A DNA stretch of 64,000 bases from an uncultured Clostridia bacterium (GCA_945915065.1 CAMEER010000001.1:1-64000), one strand, 5' to 3'. Positions 22,241 through 31,185 are shown, numbered from the stretch's first letter. Notes: generated by a model from the sequence alone, not told the origin. Program-made: numbers and translations.

Positions 22241-22510
22241 CTATGTACCCAGTATCCACTGGATCAACAGCAGCAGGCAGAACCCCGGCACGCCCAGTAT
22301 GGCGATCACCAGCGCGTTGAAGAGATTCAGCCCGAGACTCAGGCCCGTGTAGGCGGTGGTGAGGTCCAGCGCCCACAGCGCGCCGAACCCCAGAGCCGTA
22401 TTGATCACCAGCCGCAGCACCAGCTTCAGCGGCGTTTTGAACAGCCGCCAGATGGCCACCAGCAAAAACAGCAGCACCAGCCCTAACGATATTTTTTCTA
22501 TGACCGACAT
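22241..22510 (-). CDS. bofA: BofA-family pro-sigma-K processing inhibitor
   Basis: The 89-residue, almost wholly hydrophobic protein has three predicted membrane helices and the family C-terminal motif LGVPGFCLLLLI. In Bacillus, BofA holds the SpoIVFB protease inactive during late sporulation. Here it follows yaaL with a 13-bp overlap, the same neighbour as in Bacillus and Clostridia, although recR and dnaX, which usually precede, are absent. It supports a spore-forming host. Confidence 0.87.
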   Translation of the reverse strand: MSVIEKISLGLVLLFLLVAIWRLFKTPLKLVLRLVINTALGFGALWALDLTTAYTGLSLGLNLFNALVIAILGVPGFCLLLLIQWILGT

Positions 22511-22809
22511 GCGGTCCCTCCCTTCATGGACGATGCCGCGACGCAGGGATCCTGTGCCGTCTGTGCCGGCACGGCGGCCGGGCGCTGCCGGTTGGCCGGC
22601 ATTCCGGCGCGCTCCTTGATGCAGCGCAGCAGGTAGTCGTATTTCGCCTTCAGGGCGTTGATCTCGAAAATACTGGCCTCCACCAGCTCCGGCTCGCAGG
22701 CGTAGTTGAACCGGTCATAGGCCTCTTTCAGCTGCCGGTTGATCTGATCCAGCTCCTGCCGCAGCTCCTTGTCCGTGGGCCACAGGGTATCCTTCTGCTT
22801 TTTTGCCAT
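22498..22809 (-). CDS. yaaL: YaaL-like DUF2508 protein
   Basis: The start ATG 22809 follows GAGGAGG. The 103-residue protein is helical, with the DUF2508 pattern LDQINRQLKEAYDRFNYACE, then PELVEASIFEINALKAKYDYLLRCIKE. Its C-terminal tail is Pro/Ala-rich and overlaps the bofA start. Function is unknown; the gene is conserved next to bofA in spore formers. Confidence 0.85.
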   Translation of the reverse strand: MAKKQKDTLWPTDKELRQELDQINRQLKEAYDRFNYACEPELVEASIFEINALKAKYDYLLRCIKERAGMPANRQRPAAVPAQTAQDPCVAASSMKGGTACRS

Positions 22810-22987
22810 GATACGTCCTCCTCGTTTTCGTAACCGATGGCGCAATCCGACTGTTTTTTCGGATTACGGTATCGGTCACTTGAGGCGGGGACACTGCGTT
22901 TCCCCTGCCTTAAAGTGTACGAGTAGTTTGGACAAATATGCCGCCATTTAACCCTGAGAAAGAAAAATTCTGAGAGGAGACGGTCCC

Positions 22988-23437
22988 ATGACACATGAGG
23001 AGTATATGAGCGAAGCCCTGGCGCTGGCCCGGGAGGCCGCCGCCCACGGGGAAGTACCGGTGGGCTGCGTCATCGTCAGAGACGGCGCGGTGATCGGCCG
23101 GGGCCGCAACCGCCGGGAGGAAAAACAGGCCGTCAGCTCCCACGCGGAGATGGAGGCGATGGCCCAGGCCAACGCCGCTCTCGGCACCTGGCGGCTGGAG
23201 GACTGCGACCTGTATGTGACGCTGGAGCCGTGTCCCATGTGTGCCGGCGCCATTCTCAACGCACGGGTGCGCCGGGTATTCTACGGCGCCCGGGACCGGG
23301 CGATGGGGGCCTGCGGCGGCGTGCTGAACCTGTTCATGGAGGAGTTCCCCCATCACCCCCAACTGGTGGGCGGTATTCTGGCGGAGGAATGTCAGGCGGT
23401 GCTGTCGGACTTTTTCCGGGCGCTGCGGAAGGGATAG
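22988..23437 (+). CDS. tadA: tRNA-specific adenosine deaminase
   Basis: The 149-residue enzyme has the CDA-fold zinc site of TadA: His52 and Glu54 in SHAEMEA, and Cys82 and Cys85 in EPCPMCAGAI. GEVPVGCVIV (21-30) and RRVFYGARD are further family blocks. It converts A34 to inosine in the wobble position of tRNA-Arg(ACG). AGAGGAG lies before the ATG. It is transcribed alone, divergent from yaaL-bofA. Confidence 0.96.
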   Translation: MTHEEYMSEALALAREAAAHGEVPVGCVIVRDGAVIGRGRNRREEKQAVSSHAEMEAMAQANAALGTWRLEDCDLYVTLEPCPMCAGAILNARVRRVFYGARDRAMGACGGVLNLFMEEFPHHPQLVGGILAEECQAVLSDFFRALRKG

Positions 23438-23447
23438 GGGAAACAGA

Positions 23448-23490
23448 ATGCCGGAGGGCGGCTCTCATGGAGAACTGTCCTCCGGCATGT
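23448..23490 (+). terminator. Stem-loop after tadA
   Basis: ATGCCGGAGG (23448-23457) and CCTCCGGCAT (23479-23488) form a 10-bp stem, followed by GTCTTATCT. It is terminator-like, with a weak T tract. Confidence 0.55.
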
Positions 23491-23503
23491 CTTATCTCAA
23501 AAA

Positions 23504-23542
23504 ACCATAGAGCCGAAGGCGAAACGCCTTCGGCTCATTATG
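23504..23542. repeat. Long palindrome in the tadA-spoIID intergenic region
   Basis: GAGCCGAAGGCG (23510-23521), loop AAA, CGCCTTCGGCTC (23525-23536), extended by imperfect CCATA/TATGG arms. The minus strand runs into TTTTTTG, so it could end minus-strand transcripts. There is no minus gene here to end. The rest of 23438-23729 is AT-rich with no supported gene. Confidence 0.6.
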
Positions 23543-23729
23543 GCAGGAAGATTGATGAAAAAAGTTTTTGTCTCTTGCAAGTATTAAGATACCCAACGGT
23601 TGTTAAAAATCATCGTAAGGAATTATTACATTTTTATTAAATTCTTTCGGGAAGATTGTTACAACTGACCTTTCCCCTGTTTTCGCCGGGCATAGCCTCT
23701 ACACTGTAGGGTGGAAAGGAAGTGTGACC

Positions 23730-24731
23730 ATGAGACAAATCATTGCCGCCGGGTTGCTGCTGCTGTTGCTGCTGTTTCTCCCGCCGTGGCTGCGGGCGGA
23801 GGAACCGTCACCGGAAAGGAGTGTCACGCCACAGTCTCTGCAAACGGAGCAGGCCGCACAGGAGAGCGGCGCAGGCTCCGATGCCGCCCATACGCTGCGG
23901 CTGTGGGACGGCAGCACGGTGCGGACGCTGACGGCGGCGGAGTACCTGCCCGGCGTCGTGCGGGGCGAAATGCCCGCCGTCTTTGAACCGGAGGCCCTGA
24001 AAGCGCAGGCGGCGGCGGAACGCACGTATCTCTACTACCGCATGAGCGCCGCGCCCAAGGCGAACCACCCCAATGCGGACGTGTGCACCGATCCCGGCTG
24101 CTGCACGTCGTGGCTGTCGGAGGAGGACGCCAGGGCCAAATGGGGCGAAAACTTCCAGCAGTATGAGGCCAAGGTGCAGCAGGCGGTGGCGGATACCGAC
24201 GGACAGGTGGTGCTGTACGACAGCGCGCCCATCATGGCGGTGTTTCACTCCTCCTCCGCCGGCGCCACCGCAGGCAGCGGCGAAGTGTGGACGGCGGAGC
24301 TGCCCTACCTGGTCAGCGTCAAAAGTCCGGAGGATTCTGACAGCGTGCCCAACTATTACAGCGTCAATACCTTCACCGCTGAGGAGTTCCGCGCCGTCTT
24401 TCAGAAGGCCCACCCGGAGGCCAAGCTGTCCGGCGATACCTCGGGATGGATCAGGGATGTGGCCTTGACGGACGCCGGACGGGTCTCCTCCGCGGTGGTG
24501 GGCGGCGTCACCGTCACCGGCAAAGAGCTGCGGAGCCTGTACGGCCTGCGCAGTACCGCCTTCACGGTGGAAGCGGACGGGAAAAGCGTTGCCTTCCATG
24601 TCACCGGCTACGGCCACGGTGTCGGCATGAGCCAGTACGGCGCCAACGCGCTGGCCAAGGAGGGAAAAACATGGCAGGAGATCCTGCAATGGTACTATAC
24701 CGGCGTGACGATCGGACTGTACAACGGATGA
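23730..24731 (+). CDS. SpoIID/LytB-domain protein
   Basis: ATG 23730 is chosen over GTG 23724 because GGAAAGGA is better spaced. The 333-residue protein has a signal peptide (IIAAGLLLLLLLFLPPWLRA) and then the SpoIID domain: YLPGVVRGEMPAVFEPEALK, QAAAERTYLYY, FHSSSAGATAGSGEVW and, near the end, GYGHGVGMSQYGANALAKEG. SpoIID is a lytic transglycosylase needed for forespore engulfment. It uses a conserved Glu, likely the one in RGEMPA. It stands alone before a two-component system. Confidence 0.93.
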   Translation: MRQIIAAGLLLLLLLFLPPWLRAEEPSPERSVTPQSLQTEQAAQESGAGSDAAHTLRLWDGSTVRTLTAAEYLPGVVRGEMPAVFEPEALKAQAAAERTYLYYRMSAAPKANHPNADVCTDPGCCTSWLSEEDARAKWGENFQQYEAKVQQAVADTDGQVVLYDSAPIMAVFHSSSAGATAGSGEVWTAELPYLVSVKSPEDSDSVPNYYSVNTFTAEEFRAVFQKAHPEAKLSGDTSGWIRDVALTDAGRVSSAVVGGVTVTGKELRSLYGLRSTAFTVEADGKSVAFHVTGYGHGVGMSQYGANALAKEGKTWQEILQWYYTGVTIGLYNG

Positions 24732-24851
24732 AAAGTGTGGTATACTACAATATTATTTCCGCCTGAATTTACAAAAAGTTCAGGAAACGTCCCATATCTT
24801 CAATATAATGACATATAGAAAGACCATACGACACATTGGGAGGCTACGTAT

Positions 24852-25541
24852 ATGGCACGCAACATCCTTGTGGTGGAGGACGACCACAATATTTCCGACC
24901 TCATCCGCATGTACCTGGAAAAAGAGGGCTTTGAGGTCCGTATCGCCTACGACGGCGGCAAAGCCGTGGAGGAATACGACGCCAAGGCTCCGGACATGGT
25001 GCTGCTGGACATCATGCTGCCGGTGATGGACGGCTGGTCCGTGTGCGCCCACATTCGGGAAAAGGGTTCCACCCCCATTATTATGCTGACCGCCAAGGGA
25101 GATGTGACCGACCGGATCACCGGTCTTGAGATGGGCGCCGACGACTATCTGGTGAAGCCCTTCGAGATGAAGGAGCTGATGGCCCGCATCAACGCGGTGC
25201 TGCGCCGCAGTGAGATCCCCGACGATACCCGCAAGCGGCTGGTATTCGACAAGCTGGTGATCGATCTGGACAGCTATGAGCTGCTGGTGGACGGCAAAAA
25301 GGTGGATACGCCTCCCAAGGAATTGGAGCTGCTGTACCATCTGGCGGTGACACCCAACCGGGTCTATACCCGCAACCAGCTGCTGGACGAGGTATGGGGC
25401 TTTGACTATTTTGGCGACAGCCGCACCGTGGACGTCCACATCAAACGCCTGCGGGAAAAGGTGGAGAACGTCTCCGACCAGTGGGCTTTAAAGACCGTCT
25501 GGGGCGTGGGCTACAAGTTTGAAGTGAAGCAGCCGTCATGA
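24852..25541 (+). CDS. OmpR/PhoB-family response regulator
   Basis: The 229-residue regulator has acidic Asp10 and Asp11, phospho-acceptor Asp53 (VLLDIMLP) and Lys102 (YLVKPFE). A winged-helix DNA-binding domain follows at about 130-226 (SRTVDVHIKRLREKVE). The stop overlaps the kinase start by 4 bp. A TATAAT-like -10 lies about 40 bp upstream, but its -35 is unclear. The HtrA-like protease that follows the kinase suggests that the system responds to envelope stress. Confidence 0.95.
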   Translation: MARNILVVEDDHNISDLIRMYLEKEGFEVRIAYDGGKAVEEYDAKAPDMVLLDIMLPVMDGWSVCAHIREKGSTPIIMLTAKGDVTDRITGLEMGADDYLVKPFEMKELMARINAVLRRSEIPDDTRKRLVFDKLVIDLDSYELLVDGKKVDTPPKELELLYHLAVTPNRVYTRNQLLDEVWGFDYFGDSRTVDVHIKRLREKVENVSDQWALKTVWGVGYKFEVKQPS

Positions 25542-26995
25542 TCCAGCGCATCAAACGGAAGTTCAACAGCCTGTACTGGCATCAGTTTGCCCTGACCGCC
25601 GGCATGGTGCTGCTGACACTGCTGCTGCTGGGCGTCAGCTTCTTCACCCTCAGCTACGGCACCACAACGGCGGAGAAGCGGGGCGAGATGCGCACCCGGG
25701 CGGAGCTGATCGCTCAGGTATCTGCCGACTACCTTATCGCCGCCGGTGACGAGAACATTGACCAGGACACGGCCCTGCGTAAACTGGCGGAAATGGCCTC
25801 CCGGATGACCGATGTGGACTTCCTGATCTGCTCGGCTCAGGGCAATGTCCTGCTGACCACCGACGAAGCGCTGGTGGGCCTCAGCATCACCGTCCCGCAG
25901 GAGATCGTCCGCGCGGTGCTGTCGGAAGAGGCGCTCTATCAGGGCCGCAGCAACGTCAATAACATCTACAGCGTCAAAAAATTTGTGGTGGCGGTTCCTA
26001 TGCACGACAACAGCGGCACGCTGCTGGGCATGGTGCTGGCCGTCATGGACGAGTCCGAGATCATGCAGGTGTGGCGCTCCTTTATCGGGCTATTTCTGAT
26101 GACCTCCGCCATCATCCTGCTGATTGCGTTTCTGGCCAGCTCCGTCACCTCCATGCGGCAGATCCGGCCCATCACCGACATGGTGCAGGCCACCCGCGCC
26201 TATGCCGCCGGCAACTTTGACGTGCGGATTCCGGAGCTGGACCGCAGCGATGAGATCGGCGAGCTGGCGCAATCCTTCAACGCCATGGCCGACTCCCTGG
26301 CGGAGACGGAACGGCAGCGGCGGGACTTCATCGCCAATGTCTCCCATGAGCTGAAAACCCCCATGACCACCATCGCCGGCTATACCGACGGTATTCTGGA
26401 CGGCACCATCCCGCCGGAGCGGGAACGCCACTACCTCCAGATCATCTCCGACGAGAGCCGCCGCCTCAGCCGTCTGGTGCGCCGGATGCTGGACATCTCC
26501 CAGATTCAGTCCAAGGAGATGAAGAAGGAGGATTTCGACATCTGCGAGGTCATGCGTATCGCGCTGCTGAGTATGGAGCAGAAGATCAACGACCGGGGGC
26601 TGGACGTGGAAACCAACATTCCGGAGGATTCCGTCATGGTGCAGGGTGACCGGGATCTGATCACGCAGGTGATCTATAACCTGCTGGAGAACGCCGCCAA
26701 ATTTGCCGCCCCCCAGTCCAAGCTGTATCTGGGGTTGGCCACCAACGATGAAAAGGCCATCATCTCCGTCCGCAACCACGGAGCCACCATCGCTCCGGAG
26801 GAGATCCCTCTGCTGTTCGAGCGGTTCCACAAATCCGACAAATCCCGCAGCGAGGATAAGGACGGCTACGGTCTGGGCCTGTATGTGGTCAAGACTATTC
26901 TGACCCAGCATAAGGAGCATATCTCCGTCACCAGTGAGAACGGACTGACCTCCTTTGACTTCACGCTGCAGCTGAAGTCACCCCATAACACCTGA
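25538..26995 (+). CDS. Sensor histidine kinase with periplasmic-type sensor, HAMP, HisKA and HATPase
   Basis: The 485-residue kinase has a first membrane helix at about 17-42, an extracellular sensor of about 140 residues, and a second helix near 185-207. A HAMP linker follows, then the H box NVSHELKTPMTT with His270, the N box LENAAKFAAPQ and the G2 box DGYGLGLYVVK. It pairs with the response regulator by overlap. HtrA-like protease follows 13 bp later, so all three genes may be one transcript. Confidence 0.95.
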   Translation: MIQRIKRKFNSLYWHQFALTAGMVLLTLLLLGVSFFTLSYGTTTAEKRGEMRTRAELIAQVSADYLIAAGDENIDQDTALRKLAEMASRMTDVDFLICSAQGNVLLTTDEALVGLSITVPQEIVRAVLSEEALYQGRSNVNNIYSVKKFVVAVPMHDNSGTLLGMVLAVMDESEIMQVWRSFIGLFLMTSAIILLIAFLASSVTSMRQIRPITDMVQATRAYAAGNFDVRIPELDRSDEIGELAQSFNAMADSLAETERQRRDFIANVSHELKTPMTTIAGYTDGILDGTIPPERERHYLQIISDESRRLSRLVRRMLDISQIQSKEMKKEDFDICEVMRIALLSMEQKINDRGLDVETNIPEDSVMVQGDRDLITQVIYNLLENAAKFAAPQSKLYLGLATNDEKAIISVRNHGATIAPEEIPLLFERFHKSDKSRSEDKDGYGLGLYVVKTILTQHKEHISVTSENGLTSFDFTLQLKSPHNT

Positions 26996-27008
26996 AAGGG
27001 AACAGACA

Positions 27009-28280
27009 ATGGATGATTTGAGAGACAGAAACGAACCGCAAGAGGTGGTGGATTGGTACGTTCCCCGGCAGGGGACGGAGGTGGTGGATTGCTATGTCCA
27101 TCACCGGCCGCTGCCGGAAAGTGTGCGGCCCGCACCGCCCAAACCGCCCCGGAAGCGCACAGGCCTGTGGATCTTTCTGGGCATCATGGCGCTGGTGATC
27201 GTGGTGCTGGTGCTGGCCGCGGTATTTAGTCGGAGCAGCCAACCGGAGGAAGCGGGGCCGGATGACGGCGACGCCAGCAGCATCATCGACATTTTCTCTG
27301 ACAGCAACACCACGATACCGCGGGACACAAATTACGACCCCTCCCGGAAGCTGACCGTCTCCGGCAGTCACGGCGAGGAGCTGACAGCTCAGGAGGTCTA
27401 CGCCAAGGTGAATCCCGCCACCGTTCTGGTGGTGGCCGAGCAGGGTGAGAGCGCCTCGGTGGGGACCGGCGTGATTATGAGCGCCGACGGCTATGTGATC
27501 ACCAACGCCCATGTGATCTCCGGCGGCGCCACCTGCTGGGTGCTGCTGCCCAGCGGCATGGATTACGATGCCAAGCTGGTGGGCTATGACGCCGACGAGG
27601 ATATCGCCGTGCTGAAGCTGGTGCAGGCAGAGGGCCTTCCCGTGGCCGAATTTGGGGACAGCGAGCTGGCGGTGGTGGGCGATCCGGTCTACGCCATCGG
27701 CAACCCGCTGGGTATTGAGCTGCGGGGCACCCTGACGGAGGGTATCATCTCCGCCATCAACCGGAACGTGGAGCTGGACGGCCGCACGCTGACCGTCCTG
27801 CAAACCACTGCCGCGCTGAACAACGGCAACTCCGGCGGCCCGCTCATCAACCGCTATGGGCAGGTCATTGGCATCAACACCCTGAAAATGAGCGGTACCG
27901 GCGTCCCTGACGAGGCTACGGTAGAGGGCCTGGGCTTTGCCCTGCCCATCTCCAACGCCTGTTTTGTGATCAACGATATCATTGCCAACGGCAAATTCCA
28001 CGGCCTGCCCATGCTGGGCATCATGGTTTCTACGGTTGAAACCACGGACGGCGCCACGGCCGTACTCATAGAGGAGGTACAGTCCGGATACGGCGCGGAA
28101 GAAGCCGGTGTCCAGCCCGGCGACGTGATCCTGGCGGCGGACGGTCAGACCGTTTACACCACCGCCGATCTGCTGACGGTACGGCGCAGCCATGTGATCG
28201 GCGACAGCATGACGCTGACGCTGCTGCGGGACGGCCAGGTTTTTGACGTGACCATTGTGCTGCGCTCCAGCAAAAGATGA
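27009..28280 (+). CDS. HtrA/DegP-like membrane-anchored serine protease (S1C, PDZ)
   Basis: The 423-residue protein has a cytoplasmic N-terminus, one membrane helix at about 53-73, an acidic linker, a trypsin-like domain with His168 (TNAHVIS), Asp198 (DADEDIAVLKL) and Ser275 (NNGNSGGPL), and a C-terminal PDZ domain (about 330-420: GVQPGDVILAADGQTV). HtrA proteases degrade misfolded exported proteins. Its position right after a two-component system resembles Gram-positive envelope-stress units such as CssRS-HtrA. A strong bidirectional terminator follows. Confidence 0.95.
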   Translation: MDDLRDRNEPQEVVDWYVPRQGTEVVDCYVHHRPLPESVRPAPPKPPRKRTGLWIFLGIMALVIVVLVLAAVFSRSSQPEEAGPDDGDASSIIDIFSDSNTTIPRDTNYDPSRKLTVSGSHGEELTAQEVYAKVNPATVLVVAEQGESASVGTGVIMSADGYVITNAHVISGGATCWVLLPSGMDYDAKLVGYDADEDIAVLKLVQAEGLPVAEFGDSELAVVGDPVYAIGNPLGIELRGTLTEGIISAINRNVELDGRTLTVLQTTAALNNGNSGGPLINRYGQVIGINTLKMSGTGVPDEATVEGLGFALPISNACFVINDIIANGKFHGLPMLGIMVSTVETTDGATAVLIEEVQSGYGAEEAGVQPGDVILAADGQTVYTTADLLTVRRSHVIGDSMTLTLLRDGQVFDVTIVLRSSKR

Positions 28281-28285
28281 TAAAA

Positions 28286-28330
28286 GCTGAAAAAAGAATG
28301 AGCTGCCATGCAGCTCATTCTTTTTTCAGC
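28286..28330. terminator. Bidirectional terminator between the htrA-like and TauE genes
   Basis: GCTGAAAAAAGAATGAGCTGC pairs perfectly over 21 bp with its complement around a CAT loop. It ends both the plus-strand protease gene and the minus-strand transporter genes; the last codons of the latter lie inside it. Confidence 0.9.
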
Positions 28331-28674
28331 AGCGTCATCACGCCCATGACCAACAGATACACGCCGAAGGGCTTGCGCAGCAGCGCGGTGTCCATGGCGG
28401 TGGCCGCCCACGCGCCGGCCGCTGCCGCCAGCACGCCCCACGGCACCGCCTGCCGCAGCACCTGCCGGTCCAGAAGGCCGCTTTTCCGGTGAAACAGCAG
28501 ACCGGCCCCGGCGGTGGGCAGGAAATACAGCAGATTGATGCCCTGTGCCGTGGACTGCTCCACCCCCAGAAACAGCGTCATCACCAGCAGCAGCAGGGTC
28601 CCGCCGCCCACACCCCACGCCGAGAGAATGCCGGTGCCGACGCCCACCGCCAGCGGCAGGAGCCACGCCGTCAC
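28315..28674 (-). CDS. TauE/SafE-type half transporter, C-terminal half
   Basis: The start GTG 28674 overlaps the stop of the upstream half gene by 4 bp (GTGA), with GAGG upstream. The 119-residue product has four predicted membrane helices and begins WLLPLAVGVGTGILSAWGVGGGTLL, the glycine-rich repeat signature of the TSUP (TauE/SafE) anion permeases. Normal members are about 250 residues with two such repeats in one chain. Here each repeat has its own gene. The pair probably forms a heterodimer or tetramer for sulfite, sulfonate or other organic anions; substrate unknown. Confidence 0.82.
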   Translation of the reverse strand: MTAWLLPLAVGVGTGILSAWGVGGGTLLLLVMTLFLGVEQSTAQGINLLYFLPTAGAGLLFHRKSGLLDRQVLRQAVPWGVLAAAAGAWAATAMDTALLRKPFGVYLLVMGVMTLLKKE

Positions 28675-29024
28675 AGCAGGTACCTCACGCCGCCGTACAG
28701 CAGGAACAGGGCAAAGATCCGCCGCAGCCACCGGCTGCTGACCCGCTTGAACAGCAGTCCTCCCAGCGCGCCCCCGATGCCGCCGCCGATCAGATAGGGC
28801 AGCGCCAGCAGCCAGTCGAAATCGGTGCGCAGCACATAGATGGCGGCGGACAGCACGCAGAAGGGCAGGATCACCGCCACGCAGGTGGCCAGCGCCCGCT
28901 TCTGCGCCAGACCGCACCACGCCGTCAGCAGCGGCGCCATCACCATGCCGCCGCCACCGCCAAACAGACCGTTGACCAGCCCCGCCAGCGCGCCGGACAG
29001 TCCCAGCTTTGTCTTTTGCCGCAT
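28671..29024 (-). CDS. TauE/SafE-type half transporter, N-terminal half
   Basis: The 117-residue product begins KTKLGLSGALAGLVNGLFGG, followed by GGGMVMAPLL, the N-terminal TSUP repeat, and has four predicted helices (CVAVILPFCVLSAAIYVL and others). It ends naturally at a stop that overlaps the GTG of the next half. The two frames differ, so a single ancestral gene broken by a frameshift is possible. However, the overlap, the ribosome site and the intact reading of both halves favour a real split pair. Confidence 0.82.
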   Translation of the reverse strand: MRQKTKLGLSGALAGLVNGLFGGGGGMVMAPLLTAWCGLAQKRALATCVAVILPFCVLSAAIYVLRTDFDWLLALPYLIGGGIGGALGGLLFKRVSSRWLRRIFALFLLYGGVRYLL

Positions 29025-29155
29025 GTTGTGGTCACCCCCTCATATGTAAGGCCGCCTTTTGGCGGCCTTACGCGCTTTACAGAATCTGTACCGCCCACGG
29101 CGCAGCCGGCCGCAAGCTTTGTTGACACAAAACCGAAGATTCTGCGCCGGTCAGG

Positions 29156-29359
29156 TTAATACTTCTTGAAGCTCTGGCAGTCGGTGCACTGATCCATGGA
29201 GGGGTTCTGCTCATGGGTACCCACCTGAATGGAGGTCAGGCCGCAGCGGTTCACGTCCTTGCAGTGATGGGCGCAGCTGGTGACGCTGCAATTGATGGCG
29301 CTGTTAGGGGTGCATTCGCAGCCGTCGTTGGTGCAATCGCACTTTTCGTAATTGCTCAT
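29156..29359 (-). CDS. DUF1540 cysteine-rich small protein
   Basis: The start ATG 29359 follows GGGAGG. The 67-residue product has ten cysteines in a regular pattern (EKCDCTNDGCECTPNSAINC, then CAHHCKDVNRCGL and CTDCQSF), the layout of DUF1540 proteins, likely metal-binding. Function is unknown; the family is common in spore-forming Clostridia. It is separated by about 190 bp from mgtE upstream and 130 bp from the TauE genes downstream. Confidence 0.85.
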   Translation of the reverse strand: MSNYEKCDCTNDGCECTPNSAINCSVTSCAHHCKDVNRCGLTSIQVGTHEQNPSMDQCTDCQSFKKY

Positions 29360-29548
29360 TGTCGTATCCTCCCGAAAAAAAGTAAAGTCAGGCGCGGAAA
29401 GCATGGCTTTCCTTTCGCCTGACCATAGTGTGTCCGCAACCATGAGAAGTATGCAGCGGAAAATAAACTTGTCAATCGTTTTGCCGCGGTTTTGCCGCCG
29501 GCAAGGCGGCCCTTTGGCGGCAAAACCGGAAATTTTTGCCAATGATGT

Positions 29549-30934
29549 TCAGATGCCCAGCAGCGCCGAAGCCATTGCAAAATAGATCAGCAGGCTGGTG
29601 GCGTCCACAATGGTGGTGATAAAGGGGCTGGCCATCACTGCCGGGTCAAGGCCGATCTTCTCCGCCAGCAGCGGCAGCGAGCAGCCCACACACTTGGCGA
29701 AGATCACCACGAACATCACCGTCAGGCACACCACAAGGCATACCGGCAGCGTCACTTCGCTGTTGCCCAGCAGCAGCCGGTCCACCAGCTGCATTTTGAC
29801 GAAATTGGCGGCCGCCAGCGCCGCGCCGCACAGAATGGCCACTCGCACTTCCTTCCACAGCACCGCCAGCACGTCGGAGAAATCCACCTCTCCCAGACTC
29901 AGGGCGCGGATCACCGCCACCGAAGCCTGGGTACCGGAGTTACCGCCGGTACCGGACAGCATGGGGATATAGGCGTTCAGTACAATACATGCCGCCAGCG
30001 CGTTTTCATAGTGAGTCAGGATCATGCCGGTAAAGGTAGCCGACAGCATCAGGATCAGCAGCCACGGCATACGGGCCTTCCACGTGTCGAACACGCTGGC
30101 ACGCAGGTAGGGCTTGTCGGAGGGCAGCATAGCCGCCATCTTTTCGAAGTCCTCGGTGGTGGCTTCCTCGATGACGTCCATAGCGTCGTCGACGGTGACG
30201 ATACCCACCAGCCGCTTTTCCAGATCCACGATGGGCATGGCCAGGAAGTCGTACTTGCTCAGCGCCTGCGCCACGTCCTCCTTGTCATCGGTGGTCTTGG
30301 CCCACACCACGTCGGGGTCCATGATATCCTCGATCAGGTCCTCCTCGTCCGCCAGCAGCAGGTCGCGGACGGACAGCACGCCCAGCAGCTTGCGCCGGGG
30401 GTCGGTGACGTACAGGATGTTGATGGTCTCCAGCTCACCGCCGATGCGGCGGATACGCTTAAAGGCGTCCGCCACCGTCATGTCCTTTTTCAGGGACAAA
30501 AACTCCATGTTCATGATGGAGCCGGCGCTGTCCTCGGGGTATTTCAGAATTTCGTTGATGGACTTGCGCATCTCCGGCGTGGCCTTGTCCAGAATACGGA
30601 TCACCACGCTGGCGGGCATCTCCTCCACGATGTCCACCGCGTCGTCCAGATACAGCTCGTCCAGCACTTCCTTCAGCTCCGTGTTGGAAAAGCCGTTGAT
30701 GAGCATCTCCTGGCTTTCGCTCTCCAGCTCCACGAACACCTCTGCCGCCGTCTCCTTGGGCAGCAGCCGGTACAGCAGCGGCATGACCTCAGGGCCGGCC
30801 TCCTCCAGGATCAGGGCGATATCCGCCGGCTCCATGGGCAGGAAGAAATCGCGCAGGCCGGCGTATCGTTTCTCACGGATCATCTCCCTGATCTCGTCCT
30901 GCAATGCGTCCATTTTGTTTTCCAGATCCAGCAT
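29549..30934 (-). CDS. mgtE: MgtE-type magnesium transporter
   Basis: The start ATG 30934 follows AAGGAGGAG; a start 11 residues earlier is less likely. The 461-residue protein has the MgtE N-terminal helical domain (about 30-130: EPADIALILEEAGPEVMPLL), two CBS domains (about 135-255: TVADAFKRIRRIGGE, LVGIVTVDDAMDVIEE) and five C-terminal membrane helices with PMLSGTGGNSGTQASVAVIRAL. The N and CBS domains close the channel when magnesium is high. An M-box riboswitch upstream gives a second, RNA-level control. Confidence 0.97.
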   Translation of the reverse strand: MLDLENKMDALQDEIREMIREKRYAGLRDFFLPMEPADIALILEEAGPEVMPLLYRLLPKETAAEVFVELESESQEMLINGFSNTELKEVLDELYLDDAVDIVEEMPASVVIRILDKATPEMRKSINEILKYPEDSAGSIMNMEFLSLKKDMTVADAFKRIRRIGGELETINILYVTDPRRKLLGVLSVRDLLLADEEDLIEDIMDPDVVWAKTTDDKEDVAQALSKYDFLAMPIVDLEKRLVGIVTVDDAMDVIEEATTEDFEKMAAMLPSDKPYLRASVFDTWKARMPWLLILMLSATFTGMILTHYENALAACIVLNAYIPMLSGTGGNSGTQASVAVIRALSLGEVDFSDVLAVLWKEVRVAILCGAALAAANFVKMQLVDRLLLGNSEVTLPVCLVVCLTVMFVVIFAKCVGCSLPLLAEKIGLDPAVMASPFITTIVDATSLLIYFAMASALLGI

Positions 30935-30969
30935 GCCGCGCTCCTCCTTCCCGGAATTATCATGCAAAA

Positions 30970-31010
30970 AAACACCCCAGCGCGATAGGCGCTGCGGCGT
31001 AGAGTAGAGC
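30970..31010 (-). terminator. M-box expression-platform terminator before mgtE
   Basis: On the minus strand CAGCGC-CTATC-GCGCTG is followed by GGGGTGTTTTTTTG. It lies between the M-box core and mgtE and should form when magnesium is bound. Confidence 0.75.
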
Positions 31011-31034
31011 CGCCATCCTGCACAGCGGCTGCCC

Positions 31035-31185
31035 TACCGTTACAAGCTTTAGCATCGCCGGGCGGTGAAACTGCATTAGATGATACCTTGGTTTCGATAT
31101 CGCCTGTTCAAACCCTCTCATGGTGTCTCCACCATTTCGCGGCAGCAGTCCATATCCCTGCGGTAGCCTTACCTACCGGTGAACA
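31035..31185 (-). promoter_or_regulatory. M-box (ykoK) magnesium riboswitch
   Basis: Read on the minus strand, the region has the M-box core blocks: CCGGTAGGTAAGGCTACCG, GGGATATGGACTGCTGCCGC followed by GAAA, and GGTGGAGACACCATGAGA. It lies directly upstream of mgtE and a terminator. The M-box binds magnesium ions and shuts off Mg transporter genes when magnesium is plentiful. The ends given are approximate. Confidence 0.9.

Noticed and set aside
23438..23729. A tRNA or small RNA gene in the tadA-spoIID gap
   Set aside because: Only two hairpins and AT-rich sequence are present; no cloverleaf or promoter-terminator pair could be made out.
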